Origin: Nitrospirota bacterium | GTDB taxonomy: Bacteria; Nitrospirota; Nitrospiria; Nitrospirales; Nitrospiraceae | Length of the DNA stretch: 64,000 bases | Direction of reading: 5' to 3' | NCBI GenBank assembly: GCA_018971525.1 | Contig: JAGXAR010000001.1 | Span: 1-64,000, forward strand | Part shown: positions 36,007-44,702 of the stretch, piece after piece | Layout of the letters: every line of letters begins with the position of its first letter | How positions within the stretch are numbered: the stretch's first letter is position 1 | The notes under the pieces: generated by a model | What the model was told of the DNA's origin: nothing | The model's input: the letters and a program-made list of their open reading frames with translations, nothing else | Databases searched by the model: none | Made by a program: the position numbers and the translations under genes

Positions 36007-36387
36007 CTACTGAGAGGGCATGGCGTGGCGCGCGATAAATTTTTTGAGCTGCAACGCAACCGTGAACGTCAGATGCATGAATTCCAATCCGAACGTCTGG
36101 TTCTTCGCCCACCGGACCGTGGCGCGTTCAACGGCCAGGGGTGCGATCTGTTTCGGTAACCGCCAGGTCACCATCACCTGATCCCCCGGCTTAAGGAGGG
36201 CTTCGCTCGACACGCGGGCCCCCTTTATCGACACGTCATAGACCACGCCCGGGCCAAGGAGGTCCTTGGCGAACCAGCGTGAGACGCCTTTCCTGGAAAT
36301 CGAGCAGGCAAACGGGATCGGGATACGGAGCCTGGCATGTTGTCGAAAATCGATGAATTTGTTCCTCTCGGAGCCGCCGGTCTCCAT
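36007..36387 (-). CDS. PilZ domain protein
   Basis: A 126-residue protein starting METGGSERNK, with AGGGAGA seven bases upstream; the longer frame from 36669 runs through a MITE and is rejected. The PilZ fold shows FRQHARLRIPIPFACSI (the RxxxR-like entry, here with one Arg replaced by His) and VYDVSIKGARVSS in the place of the D/N-x-S-x-x-G motif, then LKPGDQVMVTWRLP and FGLEFMHLT. It is a stand-alone cyclic-di-GMP receptor candidate, cytoplasmic, with an unknown partner. Confidence 0.78.
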   Translation of the reverse strand: METGGSERNKFIDFRQHARLRIPIPFACSISRKGVSRWFAKDLLGPGVVYDVSIKGARVSSEALLKPGDQVMVTWRLPKQIAPLAVERATVRWAKNQTFGLEFMHLTFTVALQLKKFIARHAMPSQ

Positions 36388-36493
36388 ATGTCTCCCTCTC
36401 TTGCTGAAGCACACTGTACACAACGTTGTTCTGATCGTGAAACAATTTGTGGATTTCCAGACGATTCTCACGGTGCGCAATACGAGAAGACCG

Positions 36494-36599
36494 GGAGCCT
36501 GTCCGAGATTGCCGTTCGTGCCGAGGCGAAGGAGGTGCGGCCAGATGCAGGGATGCGGACCGTTCGCCACGGTGGATAGGTCAATATCGGACAGGCTCC
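36494..36599. mobile_element. MITE-like element with 18-bp inverted ends
   Basis: GGAGCCTGTCCGAGATTG at 36494-36511 and CAATATCGGACAGGCTCC at 36582-36599 are inverted repeats matching at 17 of 18 positions. The 106-bp element has no coding capacity. It lies upstream of the PilZ gene at 36007-36387 and could carry or alter its promoter. Confidence 0.75.
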
Positions 36600-36736
36600 A
36601 GAACGAAGTCTTCAGGTTTGCCCTCTTGGATGAGCCGCACGCGAAACGGAAGGGACGGCACCCCCGCAACGTGAGCGGAAGCGGGTCGCATTCAGCTTGC
36701 CTTCACTGAGGATCTGACTCTTGTAAGGGGACGAGA

Positions 36737-38077
36737 TCAGCGGAGGAAGAGGAACCAGAGATACAACGAACTCATGAGTATCGAACCCACCATGACCGGA
36801 AACCCGAACTTGAAGAATTGCCAGAATGAGATGGGATAGCCGGCTTTGCGCGCGATATCCACAATGACGACGTTCGCGCTCGCGCCGATGATCGTGCCGT
36901 TCCCCCCCAGACAAGCTCCGAGCGCCAGCGCCCACCAAAGCGGAATGATGTCCGGTTGATGTACCAGGGTGGCATAATCAGAAATCTCGGGGTGAAGCGA
37001 CCGGGCGAGGTCCACAATCAACGGATTCATGGCTGCGACATAGGGAATGTTATCCACGGCGGCTGAGAGGAGGGCCGACCCCCAGAGCACCGCCATCGTG
37101 GATCCCGCAAGATTCCCCTGCGTCACCGCCACCAACTGATCGGCCAAGTAACGAATCACGCCGACTTTGACCAATCCACCGACCAGGATGAACAACCCGA
37201 TGAAAAAGAAGATGGTTTTCCATTCGACATCGGTGAGGTACGACAACTCCTCGGCATCCTCCGGCTTCCGTCTCGCATGACCGAGCAGCATGAACAGGCT
37301 CGCGCCAAGGAGGGCAATCGTGGCCGGCTCAAGATGAATGAGCGAATGCAGGCAGAACCCCACGTTGACGATCCCCAGCAGCCAGAGACAGCGGTGCATG
37401 AAGGGTCGATCCGCCACGGCCTCCCGTGAACTCAACGCCAACACCGCCGCTCGGAGATGCGGCGCCACGGTCATTTTTCGCCCGAAGATGACCCACAGGG
37501 CAGCCACGAACACAGCCATGATCAACACCGCGATGGGACCCAAGACCATCAGAAAATCGAGATAGCCCATTTCAGCCTTACTGGCAATCATAATATTGGG
37601 CGGATCGCCGACCAGCGTCGCGGTCCCGCCTATATTCGATGCGAGCGCCTCGGTCACCAGGAATAGAATGGGATTGAGTTCCAATCGCTTGGTAATGGCC
37701 AACGTGACGGGCGCCATGAGCAGCACGGTGGTCACGTTGTCCAGCATGGCCGAGAGCCCGGCCGTCAACAGTGCCAGCAACACCAGCAGACGAAACGGCC
37801 TTGCGTCGGCCCGCTGTGCCGCCCAGATGGCCAAGACCTCGAAGAGACCGGTCTCCCGGACAATGTTCACGATGACCATCATCCCGATCAGCAGAAACAC
37901 GACGTTGTAGTCGACACCGAACTCATGAGAATAGAACGCTTCGTCTTGCGACACCACGCCGAGCCCGATCATCACCGCCGCGCCGAATAACGACACAATC
38001 GTCTTGTGGATCCGCTCGGTGATGATCACCAAATAGCACACGCCGAAGATGAGCAGGGCCAGAGAAACAGAAGACAT
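36737..38077 (-). CDS. ArsB/NhaD-type ion transporter (IT superfamily)
   Basis: A 446-residue membrane protein with about 11-12 hydrophobic segments. Family features include NVVFLLIGMMVIVNIVRETG, SAMLDNVTTVLLMAPVT, EALASNIGGTATLVGDPPNIM and, in the second half, FIGLFILVGGLVKVGV and LGGNGTIIGASANVV. These repeated re-entrant-loop motifs define the ArsB/NhaD/P-protein group, which exports arsenite or exchanges Na+ for H+. It is far from the ars locus at 52-58 kb and has no ars neighbours, so a Na+/H+ or anion role is as likely as arsenite. Confidence 0.85.
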   Translation of the reverse strand: MSSVSLALLIFGVCYLVIITERIHKTIVSLFGAAVMIGLGVVSQDEAFYSHEFGVDYNVVFLLIGMMVIVNIVRETGLFEVLAIWAAQRADARPFRLLVLLALLTAGLSAMLDNVTTVLLMAPVTLAITKRLELNPILFLVTEALASNIGGTATLVGDPPNIMIASKAEMGYLDFLMVLGPIAVLIMAVFVAALWVIFGRKMTVAPHLRAAVLALSSREAVADRPFMHRCLWLLGIVNVGFCLHSLIHLEPATIALLGASLFMLLGHARRKPEDAEELSYLTDVEWKTIFFFIGLFILVGGLVKVGVIRYLADQLVAVTQGNLAGSTMAVLWGSALLSAAVDNIPYVAAMNPLIVDLARSLHPEISDYATLVHQPDIIPLWWALALGACLGGNGTIIGASANVVIVDIARKAGYPISFWQFFKFGFPVMVGSILMSSLYLWFLFLR

Positions 38078-38432
38078 TCAATACCTCTTGGCGCCTAAAC
38101 GATGACGCCGGGCTCAGATCACTCGCTCTCTCAATCGATACCACCGGTTGTCGTAACAAACTCGGCGATGAGAATCCACCAAAACTCTGCACTCCCCGTG
38201 ATACAGGCGCCGAAGTCGTGCGATCCGGCGATGATGTGCCCGCCCTCGCTCGTGCGTCCAGACCCGGCATTTCGTTCACCCTAGAATGAACCGTCAGACA
38301 GGGTTGTTGAACGCCACCGTTGCCGCACCTCCGATCAGCTCGCAAAGCTCCAACAGCTGGCAAACGACAAGAGCCTCATGATCCTACCCGGCAGCGCAGC
38401 GGCGGCCCGGCGTGATGGCAAGGCCTCTATTA

Positions 38433-38462
38433 TTGACCGAACGTTCCAATATATGCTACATT
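38433..38462 (+). promoter_or_regulatory. Probable tetR promoter and operator
   Basis: TTGACC at 38433 and TACATT at 38457 form a sigma70-like promoter with an 18-bp spacer. A perfect palindrome GAACGTTC (38439-38446) lies between them, where a bound TetR-type repressor would block transcription. It lies about 35 bp before the regulator's ATG. The rest of the 38078-38495 gap shows no recognisable gene. Confidence 0.5.
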
Positions 38463-38495
38463 CCCTTTCGAGTCAGACGCGCAGGAGAGCCCACG

Positions 38496-39080
38496 ATGCC
38501 CCGCCCGAAAGAATTCAACCCGGACGCAGTACTCGACAAGGCGATGCACGTTTTCTGGCATAAGGGCTATGAAGCCACGTCCATGGAAGACCTGTTGTCC
38601 GCAATGGACATCAACCGCGGCAGCCTCTACGCCACCTTCGGCGACAAGCGCGAATTGTTCCTGAAAGCGATGGATCGCTATTGCAGGGGGGGCGGCATCG
38701 GCAGCGGGATCTCCATCTTGAATCAACCTGGCCCGGCGCTTCCCCTGATTCGTCAGTTCATCGACCACATGTTGGAATTCGGCCTCTCCGATCCACGGCG
38801 TCGCGGCTGCCTGATTACCAATACCGTCATGGAACTGGCTCCACACGAGAAAGATATCGCCAGAAAAGTGGCGGGCCGGCTGCAGATGGCGGAAGGGGCC
38901 TTCTTCAAGCTGCTCACGCGCGCGAAGCAAGAGGGCGAACTGGCGAAGGATAAAGATCCGCGCACGTTGGCGCGGTTCCTGGTCACGATGATGCAAGGGA
39001 CGATCGTGATGATTAAAGCCGGTGCATCGCCCGAGGCTGTGAAGCAGACGGCGGAGACGGCGCTCTCGATCTTGGATTGA
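38496..39080 (+). CDS. TetR/AcrR-family transcriptional regulator
   Basis: A 194-residue regulator starting MPRPKEFNPD after AGGAGA. The N-terminal helix-turn-helix (about 8-55) shows AVLDKAMHVFWHKGYEATSM and LLSAMDINRGSLYATFGDKRELF, the typical TetR pattern. The C-terminal ligand domain has RGCLITNTVMELAPHE, which is common in one large TetR subgroup (NemR/ComR-like). The longer frame from 38412 has no support. It probably represses itself and the Fe-S oxidoreductase gene 63 bp downstream. Confidence 0.88.
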   Translation: MPRPKEFNPDAVLDKAMHVFWHKGYEATSMEDLLSAMDINRGSLYATFGDKRELFLKAMDRYCRGGGIGSGISILNQPGPALPLIRQFIDHMLEFGLSDPRRRGCLITNTVMELAPHEKDIARKVAGRLQMAEGAFFKLLTRAKQEGELAKDKDPRTLARFLVTMMQGTIVMIKAGASPEAVKQTAETALSILD

Positions 39081-39143
39081 ACAGTTTCTTTTTTTGGCTT
39101 ATTCCGGAATGGTCGTTCAAGGCTGAGGATTGGAGGGACCTCC

Positions 39144-40484
39144 ATGAAGCTGGATGATCACCCGACGGTCCTGGTAGTGCGCAGGACCCGCTCGGAACAG
39201 TCGTTCGAGGTTTCACCGAGCACGCTGGATGCTGAGTGGCTTCGGAAACTCTGTCTCGATGCGGGGGCCGACGATGTTGGCTTCGTGGAGATGGGGCGAG
39301 CCGCCCTGACCGATCAACGCGACGACATTCTTCGTATCTTTCCGCAAGCACAATCCTTCATCAGTTTCGTGGTGCGGATGAACCGCGAGCCGATTCGCAG
39401 CCCGGCCAGGTCTGTCGCCAACTTGGAATTCCATCATACCGGTGATCGCGTCAACGAGGTCGCCCGCACGATCGTCGGAGCACTCGAAGCGCGCGGCGTC
39501 CGCGCCCTCAATCCTTCGATGGGATTTCCCATGGAGATGGACCAGTTCCCCGGAAAAATCTGGGTGGTTTCGCACAAACCAGTCGCCGTGGCAGCCGGAC
39601 TCGGTCAGATGGGCATTCATCGAAACGTCATTCATCCCAGGTTCGGAAACTTTATTCTGCTGGGGACGATTGTGCTGAACGCCGAGGTCACTGCCTACGA
39701 TTCCCCGATCACGTACAACCCCTGTCTGGAATGCCAGCTCTGTGTGGCAGCCTGCCCGACCGGCGCGATCGGCGCGGACGGCCATTTCAATTTCTCCGCT
39801 TGCTATACCCACAACTACCGAGAGTTCATGGGCGGATTCACGAATTGGGTGGAGCAGATTGCCTCCAGTCGTACCGCACAGGAATATCGCGCGAAGGTCT
39901 CAGACACCGAGTCAACTTCCATGTGGCAAAGCCTCTCCTTTGGCGCGAATTACAAGGCCGCCTACTGCCTCGCGGTTTGTCCTGCTGGCGAAGAGGTAAT
40001 CGGGCCGTACCTTTTGAATCCAACCCGCCACGTGAACGAGACGGTCAAACCGCTTCAACAGAAGCCGGAATCGGTGTATGTCGTCCCGGGATCCGACGCC
40101 GAATCATATGTGGCCCGTCGCTTCCCTCAGAAAACCGTCAAGCGGGTCGGCAATGGACTTCGCCCCCGCTCCATCGATCAATTCTTGGCCGGCCTCCCGA
40201 ACGCGTTTCAACGCGGACGGGCTGCAGGTCTCGGCGCGACGTATCACTTTACGTTCACGGGTGCGGAGACCCGGCAGGCTACCGTCACAATTCGTGAGGA
40301 GACGATCCGCGTCCAGGATGGCCACATCGGGCAGCCTCAGCTTCGCATCATGGCTGACAGTCGCGCGTGGCTCCGATTCATTCGGAAAGAAGGGAGCCTG
40401 GTCTGGGCACTGCTCACCCGCAGGATTCGCCTCGAGGGCTCATCGAGACTGCTGGTGAAGTTTGGCAACTGTTTTCCGTCGTGA
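39144..40484 (+). CDS. Two-[4Fe-4S] oxidoreductase, QueG/dehalogenase-like, with SCP2-like tail
   Basis: A 446-residue protein. Residues 25-190 resemble the N-terminal module of epoxyqueuosine reductase and reductive dehalogenases (DAGADDVGFVEMGRAAL, KPVAVAAGLGQMGIHRN). Residues 190-285 hold eight-iron ferredoxin Cys: Cys194, 197, 200 and 204 (CLECQLCVAACPTGAI) and Cys220, 275 and 279 (ending YCLAVCPAGEE). Residues 345-446 look like a sterol-carrier SCP2 domain (ATYHFTFTGAETRQATVTI). It has no Tat signal, so it is cytoplasmic. The SCP2-like tail suggests a hydrophobic substrate. It lies directly after a TetR regulator, so it is probably induced by its own substrate. Confidence 0.8.
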   Translation: MKLDDHPTVLVVRRTRSEQSFEVSPSTLDAEWLRKLCLDAGADDVGFVEMGRAALTDQRDDILRIFPQAQSFISFVVRMNREPIRSPARSVANLEFHHTGDRVNEVARTIVGALEARGVRALNPSMGFPMEMDQFPGKIWVVSHKPVAVAAGLGQMGIHRNVIHPRFGNFILLGTIVLNAEVTAYDSPITYNPCLECQLCVAACPTGAIGADGHFNFSACYTHNYREFMGGFTNWVEQIASSRTAQEYRAKVSDTESTSMWQSLSFGANYKAAYCLAVCPAGEEVIGPYLLNPTRHVNETVKPLQQKPESVYVVPGSDAESYVARRFPQKTVKRVGNGLRPRSIDQFLAGLPNAFQRGRAAGLGATYHFTFTGAETRQATVTIREETIRVQDGHIGQPQLRIMADSRAWLRFIRKEGSLVWALLTRRIRLEGSSRLLVKFGNCFPS

Positions 40485-40502
40485 GATGGAGTCGAGACGC
40501 CG

Positions 40503-40821
40503 ATGATATGCCGGATTTGGCACGGTTGGACCATAGAAGCAAACGCCGATGCCTACGAGCCCCTTCTACGCAGCGAGGTCTTCCCTGGCATCCTTCGGCG
40601 AGGAACCCCCCGGTTTCCGGGCTATCGACCTCCTCAGGCGCTCTGTACCTGACGGGGTCGAGTTTGTAACCGTCATGTGGTTCGACTCCATCGAGGCAGT
40701 GCAACGCTTTGCTGGTCCGGACTACGAGGTGGCCGTGGTTCCACCGGAAGCACGACAGCTTTTGATGCGCTTCGATACAGGGTCAACGCATTACACGGTG
40801 GCCGAGCCGCGGCCTGCGTAG
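40503..40821 (+). pseudogene. Antibiotic-biosynthesis-monooxygenase-like gene with frameshift
   Basis: Reading starts at ATG 40503 (MICRIWHGWTIEANADAYEP) and continues normally to SEVFPGILRRG. At a run of six C (40606-40611) the frame breaks, and the rest of the domain (GFRAIDLLRR, FVTVMWFDSIEAVQRFAG, FDTGSTHYTV) is in the next frame until 40821. Removing one C would restore one continuous protein of about 105 residues. This dimeric ferredoxin-like family oxidises small aromatics or acts as a stress protein. Either a real inactivation or a sequencing error in the homopolymer explains it. Confidence 0.75.
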
Positions 40822-40882
40822 CGCCTCGCTATATGGACTTGAGGAAGGAGAGGAACGATTTACGAGAGAGGAAAACCGGCCC

Positions 40883-41190
40883 ATGGCCTACGATGAACAA
40901 GTGGCGATGCGTGTGCGCACACTCTTGAAGGGACAGCAGGCCCTGGTTGAGAAGAAGATTTTCGGCGGGCTCGCCGATATACCACAGGAAAGATGGTTGC
41001 CGGCAGCTTGAACAAAGACTTGGTCGTGCATGTCGGCCCCGAGAGGAACGACGAAGCATCGAAAGAGCTGTACACGAAACCGATGGATTTCACCGGTCGA
41101 CCCATGAAAGGCTACGTCTATGTAAGTCCAGGTGGCGTGAAGACCACGGTGCCCTTGCGCAGGAGAGCCTCTGTCGATTTGAGCATCCTG
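40883..41190 (+). pseudogene. TfoX N-terminal-domain gene, frameshifted
   Basis: Starts well with MAYDEQVAMRVRTLLKG and reaches EKKIFGGLADIPQER, then runs to a premature TGA at 41009. The family sequence continues in another frame from about 40990 (MVAGSLNKDLVVHVGPE, then KPMDFTGRPMKGYVYVSPGG). It becomes unreadable again near 41150, where a third frame takes over. At least two indels are therefore present. A different intact TfoX-like gene lies at 50566. It is one of a group of damaged genes in this cluster. Confidence 0.78.
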
Positions 41191-41242
41191 CAACGACTAT
41201 CTCATGCGAATGGAAGCTCCGCCGCCCAAACAGGAGGACATC

Positions 41243-41653
41243 ATGCCGACACGCAAACAGGGCCACGAAGCCACGAAACAACAGGCGGCCAGCCTCGTCT
41301 GGTTTGAAATCCCCGCAGACAATCTCAACAGGGCCAAGACGTTTTATGGCTCACTCTTTGGCTGGACATTTGACAAGATACCTACGGCGGTGGCCGACTA
41401 TTGGCACATCGACACCGGCGGAGGCGACGGAACGCCCGACGGCGGCCTCCTGCCGCGTATGCACCCCCGACAGCCCATCACCAACTACATCAGTGTTCCC
41501 TCGGTAACCGACGCCACAGCGAAGGTCGAAACACTGGGCGGGAAGATCTCCAAATCCAAGACGGCGGTGCCGCAGATGGGGTACTTCGCGATCTGCGAGG
41601 ACACAGAGGGAAACACCTTTGCCCTGTGGGAAATGAACGAACGCGCCAAGTGA
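41243..41653 (+). CDS. VOC-family (glyoxalase-like) protein
   Basis: A 136-residue protein starting MPTRKQGHEA after AGGAGG. The vicinal-oxygen-chelate half-domains are visible: LVWFEIPADNLNRAKTFYGSLFGW, then NYISVPSVTDATAKVETLGG, and the closing FAICEDTEGNTFALWEMN with the usual metal-ligand Glu in ALWE. The family includes dioxygenases, isomerases and resistance proteins. The substrate is unknown. It lies in the YCII/ECF42 cluster, where such proteins commonly occur. Confidence 0.85.
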   Translation: MPTRKQGHEATKQQAASLVWFEIPADNLNRAKTFYGSLFGWTFDKIPTAVADYWHIDTGGGDGTPDGGLLPRMHPRQPITNYISVPSVTDATAKVETLGGKISKSKTAVPQMGYFAICEDTEGNTFALWEMNERAK

Positions 41654-41710
41654 GCTTCTGATGATCGGGATATCTCTGCGCATCACATCCAACATTATGT
41701 GGAGCAAGCC

Positions 41711-42070
41711 ATGAAATACCTCTGCCTGGTCTATGTTGATGAGACCACGCTCAATGCCCTGCCGAGGAGCGAACGACTCGCACTCTCCGACGAGTCATTG
41801 GCTTATTGTGAGGAATTGCAAAAGAACGGTCAGTTTATCGCGGCCTCGCCGCTCTATCCGGTGGAGACCGCCACGACGGTCCGGGTTCGCAGCGGCAAGG
41901 CCACGACCACCGACGGGCCGTTCGCCGAGACCAAGGAGCAGCTGGGCGGATTCTTCATGATCGATGTGAAGGATCTGAACGACGCCATCCGGGTCGCCTC
42001 GAAGATTCCGGCCGCCCGCCATGGCAGCATCGAGGTCCGGCCGATGAGAGAAGGCGGCTGCACGGACTGA
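41711..42070 (+). CDS. YCII/DGPF-domain protein 1
   Basis: A 119-residue protein starting [11 protein letters not shown] with GGAG upstream. The signature [19 protein letters not shown] is intact, and the closing IEVRPM motif is present. The fold is a small ferredoxin-like barrel with a conserved His/Asp pair in YciI relatives. Its enzymatic role is unproven. It ends eight bases before the ECF42-type sigma-factor gene, so it is the family member most tightly linked to that regulator. Confidence 0.88.
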   Translation: MKYLCLVYVDETTLNALPRSERLALSDESLAYCEELQKNGQFIAASPLYPVETATTVRVRSGKATTTDGPFAETKEQLGGFFMIDVKDLNDAIRVASKIPAARHGSIEVRPMREGGCTD

Positions 42071-42078
42071 GGGTAGCC

Positions 42079-43329
42079 ATGAGCGACGATGCTTCCGATG
42101 GGGCGCGCGAAAAGGTAAATGAAGTCTATCGCTCCGACTCGCGCCAGATCCTGGCCACGTTGATCCGCCTCCTGAAAGACTTCGATCTTGCCGAGGAGGC
42201 GCTGCACGAGGCCATCACCGCCGCCATGGAGCAGTGGCCTCGCGACGGCGTCCCGGGTAATCCAAAGGCCTGGCTCGTGTCGACCGGCCGCTTCAAGGCG
42301 ATCGATCGCATGCGACAGCGCGCCCGATACGATGCCTCACTGGCGGAGTTCGCACGAGAGATCGAAACAACCACAAGCGACCCGAGCGAGTACGACGACG
42401 AACACATCGCAGACGACCGCCTGCGGCTCATCTTCACCTGTTGCCACCCAGCCCTCAAGCCGGAGACTCGCATCGCACTGACCTTGCGCGAAGTGTGCGG
42501 CCTCACGACCGAGGAAGTCGCGCGCGCCTTTCTTACCTCGCCGTCCACCGTGGCCCAGCGCATCGTGCGCGCGAAAGCGAAGATCCGCGACGCCCGCATT
42601 CCGTACGAAGTGCCGCCTCCGTCCGAGCTACCGGACCGGTTGGACACGGTGCTGCACGTCATCTATCTGGTCTTTAACGAAGGTTACTCCGCTTCTTCCG
42701 GCGCGGCGCTGACGCGGGCTGATCTGTCGGGCGAGGCGATTCGCTTGGGACGACTGCTGTTGGAGTTGTTGCCGGAACCGGAGGTCATGGGCATCCTCGC
42801 TTTGATGCTGTTGCACGAATCGCGACGCCAGGCGCGCGCGTCGGCGACGGGTGAGATCGTCTTGTTGGACCAGCAGGATCGGTCACTCTGGAACCGCGAT
42901 CTGATCGCGGAAGGCATTTCGTTCGTTGAACGGGCGCTGGCCTCACGGCGGTTTGGCCCCTATACGGTGCAAGCGGCGATTGCCGCCGTCCATGCCGAAG
43001 CACCCAATGCCGCGGCGACCGATTGGGCGCAGATTGTCGCCCTCTACGATCTGCTGATTCGCGCGGAGCCGTCGCCGGTCATCGAACTTAATCGAGCCGT
43101 GGCCATGGCGATGCGGGACGGCCCTGCGGCAGGCCTCACGCTGGTGGACGCCATCCTGGCGCGCGGCGACCTGGCCGATTATCACCTGATCCATTCCACA
43201 CGGGCCGATCTGTGTCGGCGGCTCGGGAACAAGGCGGACGCCCGCGCCTCCTATGAACGAGCCCTGGCCCTGACAAAACAGGAACCGGAACAACGGTTTC
43301 TGGAGAAACGGCTGGCTGAATTGAGCTGA
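42079..43329 (+). CDS. ECF42-type sigma factor with C-terminal TPR-like extension
   Basis: A 416-residue protein. Sigma regions 2 and 4 (about 12-180) are followed by a long extension of about 230 residues. Diagnostic motifs include [32 protein letters not shown] and [13 protein letters not shown], then TPR-like repeats ending [22 protein letters not shown]. This layout is that of the ECF42 group, which is known to lie next to DGPF/YCII genes and to lack a cognate anti-sigma factor; the extension is thought to control activity. GAGGGTAG precedes the ATG. It most likely drives the YCII genes on both sides. Confidence 0.9.
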   Translation: MSDDASDGAREKVNEVYRSDSRQILATLIRLLKDFDLAEEALHEAITAAMEQWPRDGVPGNPKAWLVSTGRFKAIDRMRQRARYDASLAEFAREIETTTSDPSEYDDEHIADDRLRLIFTCCHPALKPETRIALTLREVCGLTTEEVARAFLTSPSTVAQRIVRAKAKIRDARIPYEVPPPSELPDRLDTVLHVIYLVFNEGYSASSGAALTRADLSGEAIRLGRLLLELLPEPEVMGILALMLLHESRRQARASATGEIVLLDQQDRSLWNRDLIAEGISFVERALASRRFGPYTVQAAIAAVHAEAPNAAATDWAQIVALYDLLIRAEPSPVIELNRAVAMAMRDGPAAGLTLVDAILARGDLADYHLIHSTRADLCRRLGNKADARASYERALALTKQEPEQRFLEKRLAELS

Positions 43330-43360
43330 GGCACCTTTGAATGTCACGGGAGGCGATCTC

Positions 43361-43726
43361 ATGAAATATCTGCTGTTGGTTCATCACAATGAAGAGGCGT
43401 TCGGCCAGATGAGTGACGCGACTCGCAAGGCCATGCTGGCCGAGTCGATCCAGCTGTGTCATCAACTCAAAGGAACGGAACAGTATGTCCACGCCTCGCC
43501 GCTTCAACCGATCGCCACAGCCACGGTCGTGCGGGTGCGTGACGGGAAACGCTCGATCACAGACGGACCGTTCGCCGAAACCCACGAGCAACTTGCCGGC
43601 TATTTCCTGGTTGAAGCCAAGGACTTGGACGGGGCCATCGACGTCGCCGGGCGGATCCCCGGTGCGCGGATCGGGGCGGTTGAGGTCCGGCCTGTCAGGG
43701 AAATCGCGGGTTTACCGGGGAAATAG
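43361..43726 (+). CDS. YCII/DGPF-domain protein 2
   Basis: A 121-residue protein starting MKYLLLVHHNEE after GGGAGG. It has DGPFAETHEQLAGYFLVEAKDL and closes with VEVRPVRE. It is more like the YCII protein at 41711 than the one at 43821, so the group probably arose by duplication. It follows the sigma-factor gene by 31 bp. Confidence 0.88.
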   Translation: MKYLLLVHHNEEAFGQMSDATRKAMLAESIQLCHQLKGTEQYVHASPLQPIATATVVRVRDGKRSITDGPFAETHEQLAGYFLVEAKDLDGAIDVAGRIPGARIGAVEVRPVREIAGLPGK

Positions 43727-43820
43727 CGGTCAGAATTCTGAGCTGATCCTGCTCTGTCGATTTTGACCGTCCCGTACGACTATTGGGTAAAGGGGCACAT
43801 TCTTTCTCAAAGGAGAACCG

Positions 43821-44210
43821 ATGAAATACATCTGTTTGGGATACCTTGACGTCACACAGTGGGCGACATTGTCCGACGACCAACAGGGCGCGATGATCGA
43901 TGAGTGCTTCGCCTACGACGAATTGCTCAAGAAGAACGGTCACTGGGTGGGTGGAGAAGGACTCCAGGGCCCCGATACCGCCACCACTCTCCGGTACCGT
44001 AACGGTAAGGTTTCCATTACCGACGGCCCCTACGTTGAGACCAAGGAAATGTTGGGCGGACTCCTCATCATCGAGGCCCGCGATCGCATCCACGCCATCC
44101 AGTTAATGTCGAACCACCCGGGTGTGAAGATGGGTCCCTGGGAAATTCGTCCGGTGGAAGACCTGACCGAGATGATCCGTGCAAGCGAGCGGCGGCGAGG
44201 CACGAGGTGA
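43821..44210 (+). CDS. YCII/DGPF-domain protein 3
   Basis: A 129-residue protein starting MKYICLGYLDVTQW after AAAGGAGA. The signature is varied to DGPYVETKEMLGGLLIIEARD, with Phe replaced by Tyr, and the end is WEIRPVEDL. A longer, charged C-terminal tail distinguishes it. It is the first gene after a 95-bp gap and may start a new transcript. Confidence 0.86.
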   Translation: MKYICLGYLDVTQWATLSDDQQGAMIDECFAYDELLKKNGHWVGGEGLQGPDTATTLRYRNGKVSITDGPYVETKEMLGGLLIIEARDRIHAIQLMSNHPGVKMGPWEIRPVEDLTEMIRASERRRGTR

Positions 44211-44219
44211 CAGCCCGTC

Positions 44220-44657
44220 ATGAATAAAATCATTCCATTTTTATGGTTCGACGGCCGGGCCGAAGAGGCGGCGAGGTTTTATACCTCCATCTTCAAGAAT
44301 TCGACGATCGAACGAATCAGCGAAATGTCCGCCACGTTCCAACTCGACGGGCAAAAGTTCATCGCCCTGAACGGCGGCCCTCAGTTCAAATTCACCGAAG
44401 CCATCTCTTTTTTCGTCGATTGCCGGACACAGGACGAAGTCGATGAGCTATGGGAGAAACTCTCTGCCGGAGGTGAACCAGGACGCTGCGGCTGGCTCAA
44501 AGACAAATTCGGCGTGTCGTGGCAGATCATCCCCTCCGTCCTGGTCGACATGTTGCAAGACGAGGATGAGGAGAAGTCAGAGCGAGTCATGAATGCCATG
44601 CTGCAAATGGACAAGATTGACATCAACGGTCTACAGCGCACGTATGAGCGCCAATAA
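44220..44657 (+). CDS. PhnB-like VOC protein
   Basis: A 145-residue protein: KIIPFLWFDGRAEEAARFYTSIF at the start, then FQLDGQKFIALNGGPQFKFTEA, SFFVDCRTQDEVDELWEKL and KFGVSWQIIP, which define the PhnB/3-demethylubiquinone-methyltransferase-like VOC subgroup. It lies nine bases after YCII protein 3. PhnB-like proteins are frequent companions of YCII/ECF42 genes; the reaction is unknown. Confidence 0.88.
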   Translation: MNKIIPFLWFDGRAEEAARFYTSIFKNSTIERISEMSATFQLDGQKFIALNGGPQFKFTEAISFFVDCRTQDEVDELWEKLSAGGEPGRCGWLKDKFGVSWQIIPSVLVDMLQDEDEEKSERVMNAMLQMDKIDINGLQRTYERQ

Positions 44658-44702
44658 CATCGTCGTGAATACGTTCTACTGACTTGTACAGGAGGCTGCA
44701 CC

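Noticed and set aside
36388-36669. N-terminal extension of the PilZ protein from 36669
   Set aside because: It would be encoded through a MITE-like element, and a well-placed ribosome site marks the ATG at 36387.
36737-38077. Assignment of the ArsB/NhaD-type transporter to arsenite resistance
   Set aside because: The ars locus already has ACR3, lies 15 kb away, and no arsenic gene or operator is near this transporter; the family also contains Na+/H+ antiporters.
38102-38363. Possible decayed gene in the gap between the ArsB/NhaD-type and TetR genes
   Set aside because: One minus-strand frame gives a short hydrophobic-looking stretch, but it has stops at both ends and I cannot match it to any family.
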